Below are positions 9,278-18,391 of a stretch of 64,000 nt of DNA, in pieces (the first letter of the stretch is position 1; every line of letters starts with the position of its first letter). The translations under genes and the position numbers were made by a program. Origin of the DNA: Xenophilus sp. Marseille-Q4582. Its GTDB lineage: Bacteria > Pseudomonadota > Gammaproteobacteria > Burkholderiales > Burkholderiaceae_C. The notes beneath the pieces were generated by a model. That model had not been told where the DNA came from. It made no database searches and saw nothing but the letters and a program-made list of their open reading frames with translations. The stretch spans positions 558,001 through 622,000 of the forward strand of contig NZ_CAKAKO010000002.1 in the NCBI RefSeq assembly GCF_916700565.1, in the 5' to 3' direction.

Positions 9278-10723
9278 TCAAGGCTTTGCGGGTGCCGCGT
9301 CGGCGCGCGCCGGCTCGCGCAGCTGCCACGCCGCGCACAGCGCGAGCAGGCACAGCGCGGCCAGCACCAGGAAGACTTCGTTGAACGCGGCCAGGCGCGC
9401 GGCGCTGCTCAGCGGGTTCGTGAGCGAATCCCCATGCTCGGCCAACCGCCATTCCAGCACCACAGCGCACAGGCTCACGCCGGCCGCACCGCCCAGCTGG
9501 CGCAGGAAGCTGATCGCGCTGGCGCCCTGCGGGATCAGCGGCTTGTCCAGCGGACGCATGGCGCCCAGGTTCAGCGAGGGCAGGATGAAGCCCAGGCCCA
9601 GCCGGCCGATGACCACGATGCCCGCCAGCCACCAGAGGGAAGCATCCAGCCCCAGCAGCAGCATGAGCGCGAAGGACGCGGCCAGCAGCGCCAGCCCGAT
9701 GCTGACCAGCCGGCGCGTGGGCTGCTGGTCGGCCAGCCGCCCCACGCCGGCGATGGTGAAGGCCAGCACGATGCCGGCCGGCAGCATGATGGTGCCCACG
9801 TGCGAGGCCGACAGGTGCAGCGCCACCTGCATGTACACCGGCAGCAGGTAGGTGGAGCCGAACAGCGCCGTGCCGTAGATGAAGGCCACCACGCAGCCCA
9901 TGGCGAAGGCGCGGAAGCGGAACAGCCCCATCGCCATCAGCGGCTGACCGCCGCGTTCGGCCAGGCGCTTCTGCCAGGCGATGAACACCGCCAGCGCGCC
10001 GGCCGCCAGCGCCATCAGCACGAGGCCGTGCCAGGGCGTGTCGCCGCGCAGTTCCACCAGGCCGTTGAGCAGGCACAGCGTGCCCACGGTGGCGATCAGC
10101 ATGCCGCGCCAGTCCAGCTGGCTGCCGCGGCTGGCCGCCACGCCGCCGGGCGCGGTGGTCGGCACGTATTTCCAGGCCAGCCCCAGCGAGGCGATGCAGA
10201 AGGGCACGACCATGAAGAAGATCGAGCGCCAGCCGAACAGGTCGACCAGCACGCCGCCGATGCTGGGCCCGATGGCCGGCGCCAGCACCACGCCCATGCC
10301 GAACAGGCCGCTGGCGCGGCCCTGCTCGTGCGGTTCGAAGGCGCGCAGGATGATGATGGCCGGGATGGGCTGCACCACGCCCGCGGCCAGCCCTTCGATC
10401 ACGCGCGCGGCCAGCACCAGCGGGTAATGCTGGGCCAGCCCGCCCAGCAGGCCGCCGGCCAGCAGCGCGGCCATGGTGCCCATGTAGGTGGCGCGGTAGC
10501 CGAAGCGCGCCAGCAGCCAGGGCGTGGTGAGCATCGACACCGTCATGGCCACCATGAAGCCGGAGCTGACCCACTGTGCGCGCTCCTGTCCCAGCTGGAA
10601 GTGGTGGCTGAGGCCCGGGATCGCCACATTGACGATGGTGGAGGACATGATGGACGCCATCACGCCCACCATCACCGACACCAGCAGCAGCCAGCGGTAG
10701 CGGGGGCCGTGGCGCTGCGGCAT
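9278..10723 (-). CDS. DHA2-family drug efflux MFS transporter
   Basis: 481 residues with about 14 hydrophobic segments, the EmrB/QacA size. The start region SSTIVNVAIPGL (near residue 26) is the family TM1 signature. LAPAIGPSIGGVL near residue 150 matches antiporter motif C in TM5. It would export hydrophobic compounds using proton influx. There is no EmrA-type adaptor next to it. The substrate cannot be told from sequence. Confidence 0.9.
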   Translation of the reverse strand: MPQRHGPRYRWLLLVSVMVGVMASIMSSTIVNVAIPGLSHHFQLGQERAQWVSSGFMVAMTVSMLTTPWLLARFGYRATYMGTMAALLAGGLLGGLAQHYPLVLAARVIEGLAAGVVQPIPAIIILRAFEPHEQGRASGLFGMGVVLAPAIGPSIGGVLVDLFGWRSIFFMVVPFCIASLGLAWKYVPTTAPGGVAASRGSQLDWRGMLIATVGTLCLLNGLVELRGDTPWHGLVLMALAAGALAVFIAWQKRLAERGGQPLMAMGLFRFRAFAMGCVVAFIYGTALFGSTYLLPVYMQVALHLSASHVGTIMLPAGIVLAFTIAGVGRLADQQPTRRLVSIGLALLAASFALMLLLGLDASLWWLAGIVVIGRLGLGFILPSLNLGAMRPLDKPLIPQGASAISFLRQLGGAAGVSLCAVVLEWRLAEHGDSLTNPLSSAARLAAFNEVFLVLAALCLLALCAAWQLREPARADAAPAKP

Positions 10724-10893
10724 CGGCGGGGCGGCGGGGTCGGGGCGGGGTGGAGGGAGTCATCGGGCCTGTCCTACGAGCATATCGGGCTTGCGGCGGG
10801 CGCGCCGGCGAAGGCACCTGTCCACAATGGCCCGGCCGGCCGATCCGGCGCACACACAACAGCTCCAACCCGTGCCGCAGGGAGATTCCGCGC

Positions 10894-12246
10894 ATGACTG
10901 CACCGCCGACCGCTGCCGACGCCGCGCCGCCCGCCGCCCCCGAGGACGCTGCGGCTTCCCCGGCGGGGACCCCCGCTGCCGCCCCGGCCGGCGAAGCGGC
11001 CAGCCTGGCCGACACGCTCACCGCGCCCAGCGTCAGCCGCGCCTACGAATGCCAGTGCGGCCGCCCGGTCTACCTGCGCAACAGCCAGTGCCTGGCTTGC
11101 GGCACGGCGCTGGGCTACGTGATCGAGCGCCTGGGCGTGGTGCCGCTCACGCCGGGCGCCGAGCCCGGCACCTGGGCCGTGCACGACGACCCGCAGGGCC
11201 CGGCCTGGCGACGCTGCGCCAACTTCGAGACCGCCGCCGGCTGCAACTGGATGGTGCCGCTGCCGGCCGGCCAGGGCGGCACGGGCGACCATGCGGCCGA
11301 CCTGGCCGAGGGCTTCTGCCTGGCCTGCAGCACCACGCGCACCATTCCCGACCTGTCGATCGCGGGCAATGACGAGCACTGGCGCAAGCTCGAGAGCGCC
11401 AAGCGCCGGCTGCTGTCGCAGCTGCTGGCGCTGGGGCTGCCCGTGCACACGCGCTTCACCGACCCGGTGCACGGCATGAGTTTCGACTTCCTGTCCAGCC
11501 TGCCCGGCCAGCCGCACGTGATGACGGGCCACCAGAACGGGGTCATCACCCTCAATGCCGAGGAAGCCGAAGACGCCGTGCGCGAGCGCATCCGGGCCGA
11601 GATGCGCGAGCCCTACCGCACGCTGCTGGGCCATTTCCGGCATGAGATCGGCCACTACTACTGGGACCTGCTCGTCGCCAACACGGCCTGGCACGAGGAC
11701 TTCCGCACGCTCTTTGGCGACGAAACGCAGGACTACGCCGCCGCGCTGCGCGCGCACTACGACCACGGGCCGCCCCCCGACTGGGCGCTGCGCTACGTCA
11801 CCAGCTACGCCAGCACCCACCCGTGGGAGGACTGGGCCGAGACCTGGGCCCATTACCTGCACATGGCCGACACGGTGGACACCGCGCTGAGCTTCGGCGT
11901 GAACGCCGCCAACGTGGAACTGAGCAGCGACCTGTTCGAGCTCAAGGACCTGTGGCAGCCCGAGCACGCGGGCGCCCAGGCCTTCCTGGACTTCCTCAAC
12001 GGCTGGGTGCGGCTGACCAACGTGCTCAACGAGCTGTCGCGCAGCATGGGCCAGCCCGACTACTACCCCTTCGTGCTGCCGCATGCGGCGGTGGGCAAGC
12101 TGCAGTTCATCCACCAGCTGGTGGCGGCGCAGCGCGAGGCGCAGGCGGCTCCACCGGCGCCCGGGGCGGCGGACGATCAGGCGCCGCCCGCGCAGGGGCC
12201 GGCAGCGATGGCCCCGGCGGCTGCCTCGCCCGGCGCCCCGGCGTGA
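10894..12246 (+). CDS. Putative zinc-dependent metallopeptidase with N-terminal zinc ribbon
   Basis: 450 residues from the ATG at 10894, preceded by a GGAG ribosome site at 10881-10884; an upstream in-frame start is less likely. After an Ala/Pro-rich N-terminus comes a zinc-ribbon-like set C53-x-C55 and C66-x2-C69. The catalytic motif HEIGH (H250, E251, H254) lies in GHFRHEIGHYYW, and DWAETWAHYLH near residue 313 may supply the third ligand. It matches a family of uncharacterised bacterial putative zinc-binding peptidases; substrate unknown. The C-terminus is Ala/Pro-rich and overlaps the convergent CWC gene by 70 nt. Confidence 0.85.
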   Translation: MTAPPTAADAAPPAAPEDAAASPAGTPAAAPAGEAASLADTLTAPSVSRAYECQCGRPVYLRNSQCLACGTALGYVIERLGVVPLTPGAEPGTWAVHDDPQGPAWRRCANFETAAGCNWMVPLPAGQGGTGDHAADLAEGFCLACSTTRTIPDLSIAGNDEHWRKLESAKRRLLSQLLALGLPVHTRFTDPVHGMSFDFLSSLPGQPHVMTGHQNGVITLNAEEAEDAVRERIRAEMREPYRTLLGHFRHEIGHYYWDLLVANTAWHEDFRTLFGDETQDYAAALRAHYDHGPPPDWALRYVTSYASTHPWEDWAETWAHYLHMADTVDTALSFGVNAANVELSSDLFELKDLWQPEHAGAQAFLDFLNGWVRLTNVLNELSRSMGQPDYYPFVLPHAAVGKLQFIHQLVAAQREAQAAPPAPGAADDQAPPAQGPAAMAPAAASPGAPA

Positions 12247-12500
12247 AGAGCGCCTTCTCGGGCGGCCGGGTCCGCCTGCCGCGCCGCGGCCACGCAGGCC
12301 GCGCACAGACAGCTGCGCCCGCGCGCGGCGGCGGGCACGCGCGCAACCAGGCTCGCCGGCACCCGAACCGCCATGCACCAGCAGGCCGCGTCCTGGAGGG
12401 GCCGGCCGGCCTCGCGCGCGGCCTGCACGCCGCAATGGTTGCCGTGGCCGCACAGCGGGCATTGCGCGGGATGGAGGGCGGGGGCAGGTGCGTGAGCCAT
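12177..12500 (-). CDS. Cysteine-rich CWC family protein
   Basis: 107 residues if started at the ATG at 12500 (a second ATG at 12509 is possible). Cysteine motifs C14-P-L-C17, then HC, ACWC and CLCAAC match the small CWC family, presumed to bind metal; function unknown. The sequence between motifs (ARVPAAARGRSCLC) is typical of the family. The C-terminal Ala-rich tail lies antisense to the last 70 nt of the metallopeptidase gene. No obvious Shine-Dalgarno sequence. Confidence 0.72.
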   Translation of the reverse strand: MAHAPAPALHPAQCPLCGHGNHCGVQAAREAGRPLQDAACWCMAVRVPASLVARVPAAARGRSCLCAACVAAARQADPAAREGALHAGAPGEAAAGAIAAGPCAGGA

Positions 12501-12586
12501 GTCAAACATTGTGCGCGTGCAAGGCGCGGGCATCGCGCCGCTTCCTAGAATCGTCCGCAGGTCGACACACCCAGGAGAAAGATGCC

Positions 12587-13000
12587 GTGAAGCGGGCCCT
12601 GTTGCTGGCTGGCTGCCTGATCGCGCACAGCGCGTGGGCGGCGGACGATTGGCTCACCCTCACGGGCGATCCGCGCCAGGCCGGGTTGGACACGGTGCAG
12701 GTCAACCCTGTGGCCTTGGACCGCAGCGCCGACTCGCGCACGCTCCACATCCGCGTCAATCGCGCGCGCCTGCGCAACAACTGGGACGGGGTGCCCTACC
12801 GCTCGTACACCGCACAGGTGCGCATTCTGTGCGAGGAGCGGCGCGGCGAGTACCTGAACCTTCGCATGTTCGTGCAGCCGCTGTGGGAGGGGCCGGTGCA
12901 GGACGCCCACTACGACGAGCCGCGCCCGCCCATGCGCTTTCGAGACGTGCAGCCCAACCCGACCGAGCGCATCATCCGCGCCGCCTGCCCGGCTTCCTGA
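12587..13000 (+). CDS. Hypothetical exported protein
   Basis: 137 residues from a GTG start at 12587, chosen because AGGAG lies 10 nt upstream (12573-12577) and a clear signal peptide follows (ALLLAGCLIAHSAWA, cleavage near residue 19). The mature protein is about 118 residues, hydrophilic, beta-rich in appearance, with two Cys (near the middle and the C-terminal end) that could form a disulfide in the periplasm. It loosely resembles small surface-adhesin E-like periplasmic proteins, but I do not recognise it with confidence. The frame is open far upstream; that part is a shadow of the preceding region. Confidence 0.7.
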   Translation: MKRALLLAGCLIAHSAWAADDWLTLTGDPRQAGLDTVQVNPVALDRSADSRTLHIRVNRARLRNNWDGVPYRSYTAQVRILCEERRGEYLNLRMFVQPLWEGPVQDAHYDEPRPPMRFRDVQPNPTERIIRAACPAS

Positions 13001-13030
13001 ACCGCTTCGCGCCAGGCCGCGGCCCGCCTC

Positions 13031-13064
13031 ATGAACAACGGCGCCCTGGGGCGCCGTTGTTCAT
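13031..13064. terminator. Bidirectional hairpin terminator
   Basis: A perfect 15-bp inverted repeat (13031-13045 with 13050-13064; arm ATGAACAACGGCGCC) closes a 4-nt loop between two convergent genes. There is no long T-run on either side, but its position 30 nt after the exported-protein gene and 24 nt after glcB fits a shared terminator. Confidence 0.7.
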
Positions 13065-13087
13065 GCTTCGCCGAAGGCGCGAGCCGG

Positions 13088-15289
13088 TCAGCCCGCCGCC
13101 TTCACCTTCAGGCGCCAGGCGTGCAGCAGCGGCTCGGTGTAGCCGCTGGGCTGCTCGACGCCCTTGAACACCAGGTCCTGCGCAGCCTGGTAGGCGGCGC
13201 TGGTGGCGAAGTTGCCGGCCATCTTGCGGTACAGCGGGTCGCCGGCGTTCTGCTGGTCGACCACGGCGGCCATGCGCTCGAAGGTGGCGTTGACCTGCTC
13301 CTTGGTGACGACGCCATGCAGCAGCCAGTTGGCGATGTGCTGGCTGCTGATGCGCAGCGTGGCGCGGTCTTCCATCAGGCCGACGTCGTGGATGTCGGGC
13401 ACCTTGGAGCAGCCCACGCCCTGGTCGATCCAGCGCACCACGTAGCCCAGGATGCCCTGCACGTTGTTGTCCAGCTCCTGCTGCTTCTCGGCCTCGCTCC
13501 AGTTGGGCGTGGCGGTGATCGGCACCTGCAGCAGGTCGTTGAGGATCGCGTCGCGCTGGCCTTCCGCGTCGGTCTTCTCCAGCTCCTTCTGCACCTCGGC
13601 CACGTTCACCTGGTGGTAGTGCAGCGCATGCAGCGTCGCGGCGGTGGGCGAGGGCACCCAGGCGGTGTTGGCGCCGGCCTTGGGGTGGCCGATCTTCTGC
13701 TTGAGCATCTCGGCCATCAGGTCGGGCATGGCCCACATGCCCTTGCCGATCTGCGCACGGCCGCGCAGGCCGCAGTTCAGGCCGGTGAGCACGTTGTTAC
13801 GCTCGTAGGCGGCGATCCACTTCGTGCCCTTGATGTCGCCCTTGCGCAGCATCGGGCCGCCCTGCATGGCAGTGTGCATCTCGTCGCCCGTGCGGTCGAG
13901 GAAGCCGGTGTTGATGAAGGCCACGCGCGCCGGCGCCGCCGCGATGCAGGCCTGCAGGTTCACGCTGGTGCGGCGCTCCTCGTCCATGATGCCCAGCTTC
14001 ACGGTGTTGGGCGCCAGGCCCAGCATCTGCTCGACGCGGCCGAACAGCTCGTTGGCGAAGCCCACCTCGGCCGGGCCGTGCATCTTCGGCTTGACGATGT
14101 AGATGCTGCCGGTGCGCGAGTTGCGCAGCCCGTTGGCGCCTTTGCCTTGCAGGTCGGCCATCGCGATCGCGGTGGTGATCACCGCATCCATGATGCCCTC
14201 GGGGATCTCCTTGGGCGCTTCCGAAGGGCCCCACAGGATCGCCGGGTTGGTCATCAGGTGGCCCACGTTGCGCACGAACATGAGCGAGCGGCCGTGCAGC
14301 GTGACCGGGCCCGAGCCGTCGGGCGCCGTGTACACGCGGTCGGCGTTCAGGCGGCGGGTGAAGGTCTTGCCGCCCTTGCTCACTTCCTCGGTCAGCGTGC
14401 CCAGCTGGATGCCCAGCCAGTTGCTGTACGCGAGCACCTTGTCCTCGGCGTCCACCACGGCCACGGAGTCTTCCAGGTCCAGGATGGTGGACAGGGCCGA
14501 CTCCAGCACCACGTCGCTCACGCCGGCCGGGTCGGTCTTGCCGATGGGCGTGCTGCGGTCGATCTGGATGTCGAGGTGGATGCCGTTGTGCCGGAGCAGC
14601 ACCGACGAGGGGTGGGCCGCGTCGCCCTGGTAGCCGACGAAGGCGGCCGCGTCCTTCAGGCGTGTGCTGCTGCTGTGCAGCGCGACGACCAGCTGGCCGT
14701 CCTTCACGCTGTAGCCCGTGGCGTCCTTGTGCGAGCCGTTTTCCAGCGGTGCGGCCTGGTCCAGCACTTCGCGGGCGAAGGCGATCACCTTGGCGCCGCG
14801 CACGGGGTTGTAGCCCTTGCCTTTTTCGGCGCCGTCGGTTTCCGGGATGGCGTCGGTGCCGTACAGCGCGTCGTACAGCGAACCCCAGCGCGCGTTGGCG
14901 GCGTTCAGCGCATAGCGTGCGTTCAGGATCGGCACCACCAGCTGCGGGCCCGCCTGCTGGGCCAGCTCGGCGTCCACGTTGGCGGTCGTGGCCTTCACGC
15001 CCTTCGGCTGCGGCAGCAGGTAGCCGATCTTCTCGAGGAAGACGCGGTAGGCCGGCATGTCGGCGATCGGGCCCGGGTGCGCCTTGTGCCAGGCGTCCAT
15101 TTCCAGCTGGATGCGGTCGCGCTCGGCCAGCAGGGCGGCGTTCTTGGGCGCCAGGTCGTGGACGATGGCGTCGAAGCCCTTCCAGAAGGCTTCGCTGTGC
15201 AGGCCGACCGTGGGCAGCACCTTGTCTTCGATGAAGCGGTACAGCTCGGTGGCCACCTGGAGGCGCTGGGTCGTGGTGCGTGCGGTCAT
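13088..15289 (-). CDS. glcB: Malate synthase G
   Basis: 733 residues from the ATG at 15289, the length of malate synthase G (about 725). It condenses glyoxylate and acetyl-CoA to malate in the glyoxylate/glycolate pathway. Segments characteristic of the family include [18 protein letters not shown] near 270, [15 protein letters not shown] near 337, KMHGPAEV near 427 and the C-terminal [17 protein letters not shown]. The frame is open upstream to 15367 but conservation begins at [13 protein letters not shown]. Isocitrate lyase and glycolate oxidase genes are not nearby. Its promoter probably lies in the A/T-rich stretch at 15375-15455. Confidence 0.97.
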   Translation of the reverse strand: MTARTTTQRLQVATELYRFIEDKVLPTVGLHSEAFWKGFDAIVHDLAPKNAALLAERDRIQLEMDAWHKAHPGPIADMPAYRVFLEKIGYLLPQPKGVKATTANVDAELAQQAGPQLVVPILNARYALNAANARWGSLYDALYGTDAIPETDGAEKGKGYNPVRGAKVIAFAREVLDQAAPLENGSHKDATGYSVKDGQLVVALHSSSTRLKDAAAFVGYQGDAAHPSSVLLRHNGIHLDIQIDRSTPIGKTDPAGVSDVVLESALSTILDLEDSVAVVDAEDKVLAYSNWLGIQLGTLTEEVSKGGKTFTRRLNADRVYTAPDGSGPVTLHGRSLMFVRNVGHLMTNPAILWGPSEAPKEIPEGIMDAVITTAIAMADLQGKGANGLRNSRTGSIYIVKPKMHGPAEVGFANELFGRVEQMLGLAPNTVKLGIMDEERRTSVNLQACIAAAPARVAFINTGFLDRTGDEMHTAMQGGPMLRKGDIKGTKWIAAYERNNVLTGLNCGLRGRAQIGKGMWAMPDLMAEMLKQKIGHPKAGANTAWVPSPTAATLHALHYHQVNVAEVQKELEKTDAEGQRDAILNDLLQVPITATPNWSEAEKQQELDNNVQGILGYVVRWIDQGVGCSKVPDIHDVGLMEDRATLRISSQHIANWLLHGVVTKEQVNATFERMAAVVDQQNAGDPLYRKMAGNFATSAAYQAAQDLVFKGVEQPSGYTEPLLHAWRLKVKAAG

Positions 15290-15374
15290 GGGCGTTCTCG
15301 GTATGCGGCGGTGCCGCGCAAGCGGTTGAAACACGGGAAATCGCGCGGCGGTCGGCAAAGCGGCCACGCTGTGG

Positions 15375-15455
15375 CCTCACTTTATTAGATACGTGGCTGA
15401 AGATTAATCCCCAGTCCATCTGATTATTTGTGACAAAAAAGATGGTAATCGACCG
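15375..15455 (-). promoter_or_regulatory. A/T-rich promoter region upstream of glcB
   Basis: About 80 bp clearly richer in A/T than the surroundings (TTTATTAGAT, GATTAATC, TGATTATTTGTGACAAAAAA), ending some 85 nt before the glcB start. On the minus strand it contains TTGTCA and TATCTAAT-like words but not at standard spacing, so I do not name boxes. The rest of the 282-bp gap to the TetR gene is GC-rich with nothing recognised. Confidence 0.4.
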
Positions 15456-15571
15456 GCCATGAGCGCCCGGGGGCACGGACCCGCCGCTAGGGCCCGAACG
15501 CCAGGGATGCCGGGCAGGCCCGTGCCGGCAGGCCCCCTGTTCGCGGCGCCGGCCGGGGCCGGATCCCTCCG

Positions 15572-16195
15572 TCAGGCCGGCGCCTGCGGGCGCCGGGGCC
15601 GCGTTCGCGTCAGCACGGCAGGGGGGGCGGGTGCGTCCACGCACTGCCGCACCCAGTGCGCGATCTCTTCCGCAGAAGCCGGCGCGGTGGTGAACAGCAG
15701 ACGGTACACCAGCGGCGCCACCAGATGGTCCATCACGCGCTGCACGCCGGGCACCGCCTCGCCACGCGCGCGGGCGCGCTCGAGCATCACCTCCATCTGC
15801 GCGGCCGTGAAGGCGGCGCAGCGGCAGGCCGGGCGGTCGGCGGGCGAGAGGGCCGAAAGCACGTCGCGCAGCATGCCGCGGCCCAGGTCGGAGCCCATTT
15901 CCTCGTTGTACTGCTCGGCCCAGGCCTGCAGGTCGCCGCGCAGGCTGCCGGTGTCCGCCGGCTCGCCGTCGGGCCGCAGCCGTTCGACCGAGACGTCGGC
16001 CAGCAGGTCGTCGAGGTCGCCCCAGCGGCGGTAGACCGTGGAGGGCGTGACGCCGGCGCGCGCGGCGATCAGCGGCACAGTGAGCGCCTCGCGGCCGTGC
16101 TCGGCCAGCAGCTCGCGCGTGGCGCGGTGCACCGCTTCCTGCACGCGCGCACTGCGGCCGCCGGGGCGGGGGGCAATGGGACGGGACGGGTGCAT
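15572..16195 (-). CDS. TetR-family transcriptional repressor
   Basis: 207 residues. The N-terminal helix-turn-helix (residues about 20-65; AARAGVTPSTVYRRWGDLDDLL) is a clear TetR domain; the C-terminal ligand domain has the helical TetR_C look. It is transcribed away from an MFS transporter gene, with two near-identical 19-bp palindromes in the 87-bp gap, one 11 nt upstream of each start codon. It therefore most likely represses both itself and the pump until a pump substrate binds. Inducer unknown. Confidence 0.93.
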   Translation of the reverse strand: MHPSRPIAPRPGGRSARVQEAVHRATRELLAEHGREALTVPLIAARAGVTPSTVYRRWGDLDDLLADVSVERLRPDGEPADTGSLRGDLQAWAEQYNEEMGSDLGRGMLRDVLSALSPADRPACRCAAFTAAQMEVMLERARARGEAVPGVQRVMDHLVAPLVYRLLFTTAPASAEEIAHWVRQCVDAPAPPAVLTRTRPRRPQAPA

Positions 16196-16206
16196 GGCGG
16201 CATATT

Positions 16207-16225
16207 AACGCTAAGAATTTGCGTT
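16207..16225. promoter_or_regulatory. TetR operator 1 (repressor-gene side)
   Basis: 19-bp inverted repeat AACGCTAA-GAA-TTTGCGTT, 8-3-8 geometry with one arm mismatch. It is 11 nt from the TetR start codon and shares its arms with operator 2. Confidence 0.75.
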
Positions 16226-16252
16226 AGGGCAGGGCGCGGCGCACAATCCGCA

Positions 16253-16271
16253 AACGCAAAATCTTTGCGTT
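16253..16271. promoter_or_regulatory. TetR operator 2 (transporter side)
   Basis: 19-bp perfect inverted repeat AACGCAAA-ATC-TTTGCGTT, 8-3-8 geometry, 11 nt before the MFS start codon. It differs from operator 1 by one base in the arms. Confidence 0.8.
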
Positions 16272-16282
16272 AGAGGTTTCCC

Positions 16283-17482
16283 ATGTCTTCCTCGCGCCTT
16301 GCGACCGCCGATGTCGCGCCCGCCCGCCGCCTGCCGCCCGACGGGGCTTTTCTGCTGGTCGCCAGCCTGGTCGTCTCCTTTCTCGCGGCCTCGAGCGCGC
16401 CGTCGCCGCTCTACGCGCTGTACCGCGAGGCCTGGGGCTTCTCGGCGCTGGTGCTCACGGTGGTGTTCGCGGTCTACGCCTTCGCGCTGCTCGGCTCGCT
16501 GCTGGTCTTCGGCGCGCTGTCGGACCATGTGGGCCGCCGGCCGCTGATCCTCGCGGCCCTGGTGCTGGAGATCGGGGCCCTCGGGCTGTTCTGGGAAGCC
16601 GATTCGGTGGCCTGGCTGCTGGCCGCGCGCGTGCTGCAGGGCGTGGCCACGGGCATGGCGACCAGCGTGCTCAGTGCCACCCTGCTGGACCTGCATCCGG
16701 CGCGCGGTTCGCTGTTCAACGGGCTCGCCCCCATGTTCGGCATGGCGCTGGGCGCGCTGGGCACCAGTGCGCTGGTGCAGTTCGCGCCGCAGCCCACGCG
16801 CCTGGTGTACGAGTTGCTGCTGGCCGTGCTGGTGGTGCAGGCCGCGCTGGCCCTCTTCCTGCCCGAGACCGCCAGCCGCCGCCCCGGCGCCTGGGCTTCG
16901 ATGGTGCCGCGCGTGCAGGTGCCGCCTTCGGCCCGCGCCGTGCTGTGGCGGCTCACGCCGCTCAACACCGCGGGCTGGGCGCTGGGCGGCTTCTTCCTGT
17001 CGCTGGGGCCCACGCTGGCGCGGCAGGTGACCGGCTGGTCGGCGCCGCTGGTGGGGGGCGCGGCCATCGCCACGCTGGTGCTCACGGGCGCGGCCGCGGT
17101 CTACGTGGTGCGCCAGCGGCCGGCCCAGCGCGTGCTGCGCGCCAGCGCGCTGCTGCTGGGCGCAGGGCTGGTCCTCACGCTGGCGGGCGTGCAGGCCGGC
17201 AGCGCGGCGCTGTTCTTCGGCGGCACCTGGGTGGCCGGCATGGGCTTCGGGGGCGGCCTCAATGCCAACGTGCGCCTGCTGGTGCCGGCCGCGCCGCCGC
17301 ACGAGCGGGCGGCGCTGCTGTCCAGCTTCTTCGTGCTGAGCTACCTGGCGTTCAGCGTGCCGGCCATGGGGGCCGGGCTGGCGATCGGCGCCTTCGGCTT
17401 GCACGCCACCACGCTGGCCTATGGCGCGGTGCTGGTCGTGCTGGCGGGGCTGGCCTGGGCCATGGCGCGCGAGCGTCCCTGA
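16283..17482 (+). CDS. MFS transporter controlled by the divergent TetR
   Basis: 399 residues, about 12 hydrophobic segments. Motif A between TM2 and TM3 is clear (GALSDHVGRRPLI, near residue 77), and SSAPSPLYALYREAW in TM1 is common in a drug/sugar-efflux-like MFS subgroup. The inner-membrane carrier substrate is unknown. The divergent TetR gene and the palindromes just before the start codon argue for an inducible exporter of a toxic small molecule. It stands alone in its transcript, and the IclR gene converges on it from the right. Confidence 0.9.
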   Translation: MSSSRLATADVAPARRLPPDGAFLLVASLVVSFLAASSAPSPLYALYREAWGFSALVLTVVFAVYAFALLGSLLVFGALSDHVGRRPLILAALVLEIGALGLFWEADSVAWLLAARVLQGVATGMATSVLSATLLDLHPARGSLFNGLAPMFGMALGALGTSALVQFAPQPTRLVYELLLAVLVVQAALALFLPETASRRPGAWASMVPRVQVPPSARAVLWRLTPLNTAGWALGGFFLSLGPTLARQVTGWSAPLVGGAAIATLVLTGAAAVYVVRQRPAQRVLRASALLLGAGLVLTLAGVQAGSAALFFGGTWVAGMGFGGGLNANVRLLVPAAPPHERAALLSSFFVLSYLAFSVPAMGAGLAIGAFGLHATTLAYGAVLVVLAGLAWAMARERP

Positions 17483-17522
17483 GCGGGGGCTGTGCGGCGC
17501 CTGCCGCTGCGCCCGTTCTGCG

Positions 17523-18266
17523 CTAGCCGACCTGCCCGTGCAGCCGCGCGGCGGCGCGCTGCACGGCCGCCAGGTAGCCGGCGCGGTAGCGGTGCGCGGG
17601 CATGGTCAGCGTGAGCGCGGCGGCGATGGCGCCGCGCACGTCGAACACCGGCACCGAAATGCCTGCCACGTCGGCCAGCCGGTCGCCCACCGCGGCATGG
17701 CCGCCGGCGGCGCGGATGGCGGCGAAGGCCGCGCGCTCGGCGGCGTCGGCCGCGGCCTGCCGTTCCGGATCCCAGGCCGAAAGCACGCGACCGCCGGTGC
17801 CGCGTGACAGCGGCAGCACGTCGCCGGCCTTGATGTGGTCGCGCACCGGGTGCGGCGAATCGACGCGGAACAGGCACACGCGGACGGCCTGGGCGCCCTG
17901 GCCCTGCTTCACGTGGTAGGCCGCGCTCTCGCCGGTCTCGCGCACCAGGTCCTGCAGCACCGGCAGCACCACCCGGTCGAGCGAGAAGGCCGCCGCGTAC
18001 ACCGCATGCAGGCGCGCGATCTCGGCCCCCAGCGCATAGCGCCCGTCGGCCTGCTTGTGCAGCAGGCCTGCATGTTCCAGCGAGGCCAGCAGGCGCAAGG
18101 CCGTGCTCTTGTACAGCCGCGTGCGCTGGGCCAGCTCGGCCAGGCCCAGGGCGGTGTCCGACTCGCGGAAGGCGGCCAGCAGCGTGAGCGCGCGGTCCAC
18201 CGCGGCCACGCCGCCGGCGGCGGCGCTGTGGTCGGCGAGCGATTCGGTGCGGGCGGGGCGGGGCAT
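17523..18266 (-). CDS. IclR-family transcriptional regulator
   Basis: 247 residues. N-terminal winged helix (residues about 18-80; LGLAELAQRTRLYKSTALRLL) followed by the IclR effector domain (FDVRGAIAAALTLTMP near 212). It diverges from the HMG-CoA-lyase-like and CoA-transferase genes, which it probably represses; effector is likely a carboxylic acid or CoA ester of that pathway. The 125-bp intergenic region has a good promoter and GAAC/GTTC inverted repeats for the opposite gene. Confidence 0.92.
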   Translation of the reverse strand: MPRPARTESLADHSAAAGGVAAVDRALTLLAAFRESDTALGLAELAQRTRLYKSTALRLLASLEHAGLLHKQADGRYALGAEIARLHAVYAAAFSLDRVVLPVLQDLVRETGESAAYHVKQGQGAQAVRVCLFRVDSPHPVRDHIKAGDVLPLSRGTGGRVLSAWDPERQAAADAAERAAFAAIRAAGGHAAVGDRLADVAGISVPVFDVRGAIAAALTLTMPAHRYRAGYLAAVQRAAARLHGQVG

Positions 18267-18300
18267 GTGCGGGCGGGACAGGAAGGGGCGGGGCTTTGCG

Positions 18301-18330
18301 TTGACAGCGGGTGCGCAGGCACGGTCTAAT
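18301..18330 (+). promoter_or_regulatory. Sigma-70 promoter of the lyase/CoA-transferase genes
   Basis: TTGACA (18301-18306), 18-bp spacer, TCTAAT (18325-18330). A perfect -35 and near-consensus -10 on the plus strand, 62 nt before the start codon at 18392. Confidence 0.75.
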
Positions 18331-18340
18331 TCTGACTATT

Positions 18341-18365
18341 GGAACATCGTTCTGCAAGATAGAAC
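18341..18365. promoter_or_regulatory. Putative IclR operator
   Basis: Overlapping inverted repeats GGAAC-ATC-GTTCT (18341-18353) and GTTCT-N7-AGAAC (18349-18365) just downstream of the expected transcription start, a position suited to repression. A perfect copy of the short palindrome (AGAAC-GAA-GTTCT) recurs at 20733-20745. Confidence 0.55.
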
Positions 18366-18391
18366 GCCGGTCCAGCTCTCTCTTCTTGCGC

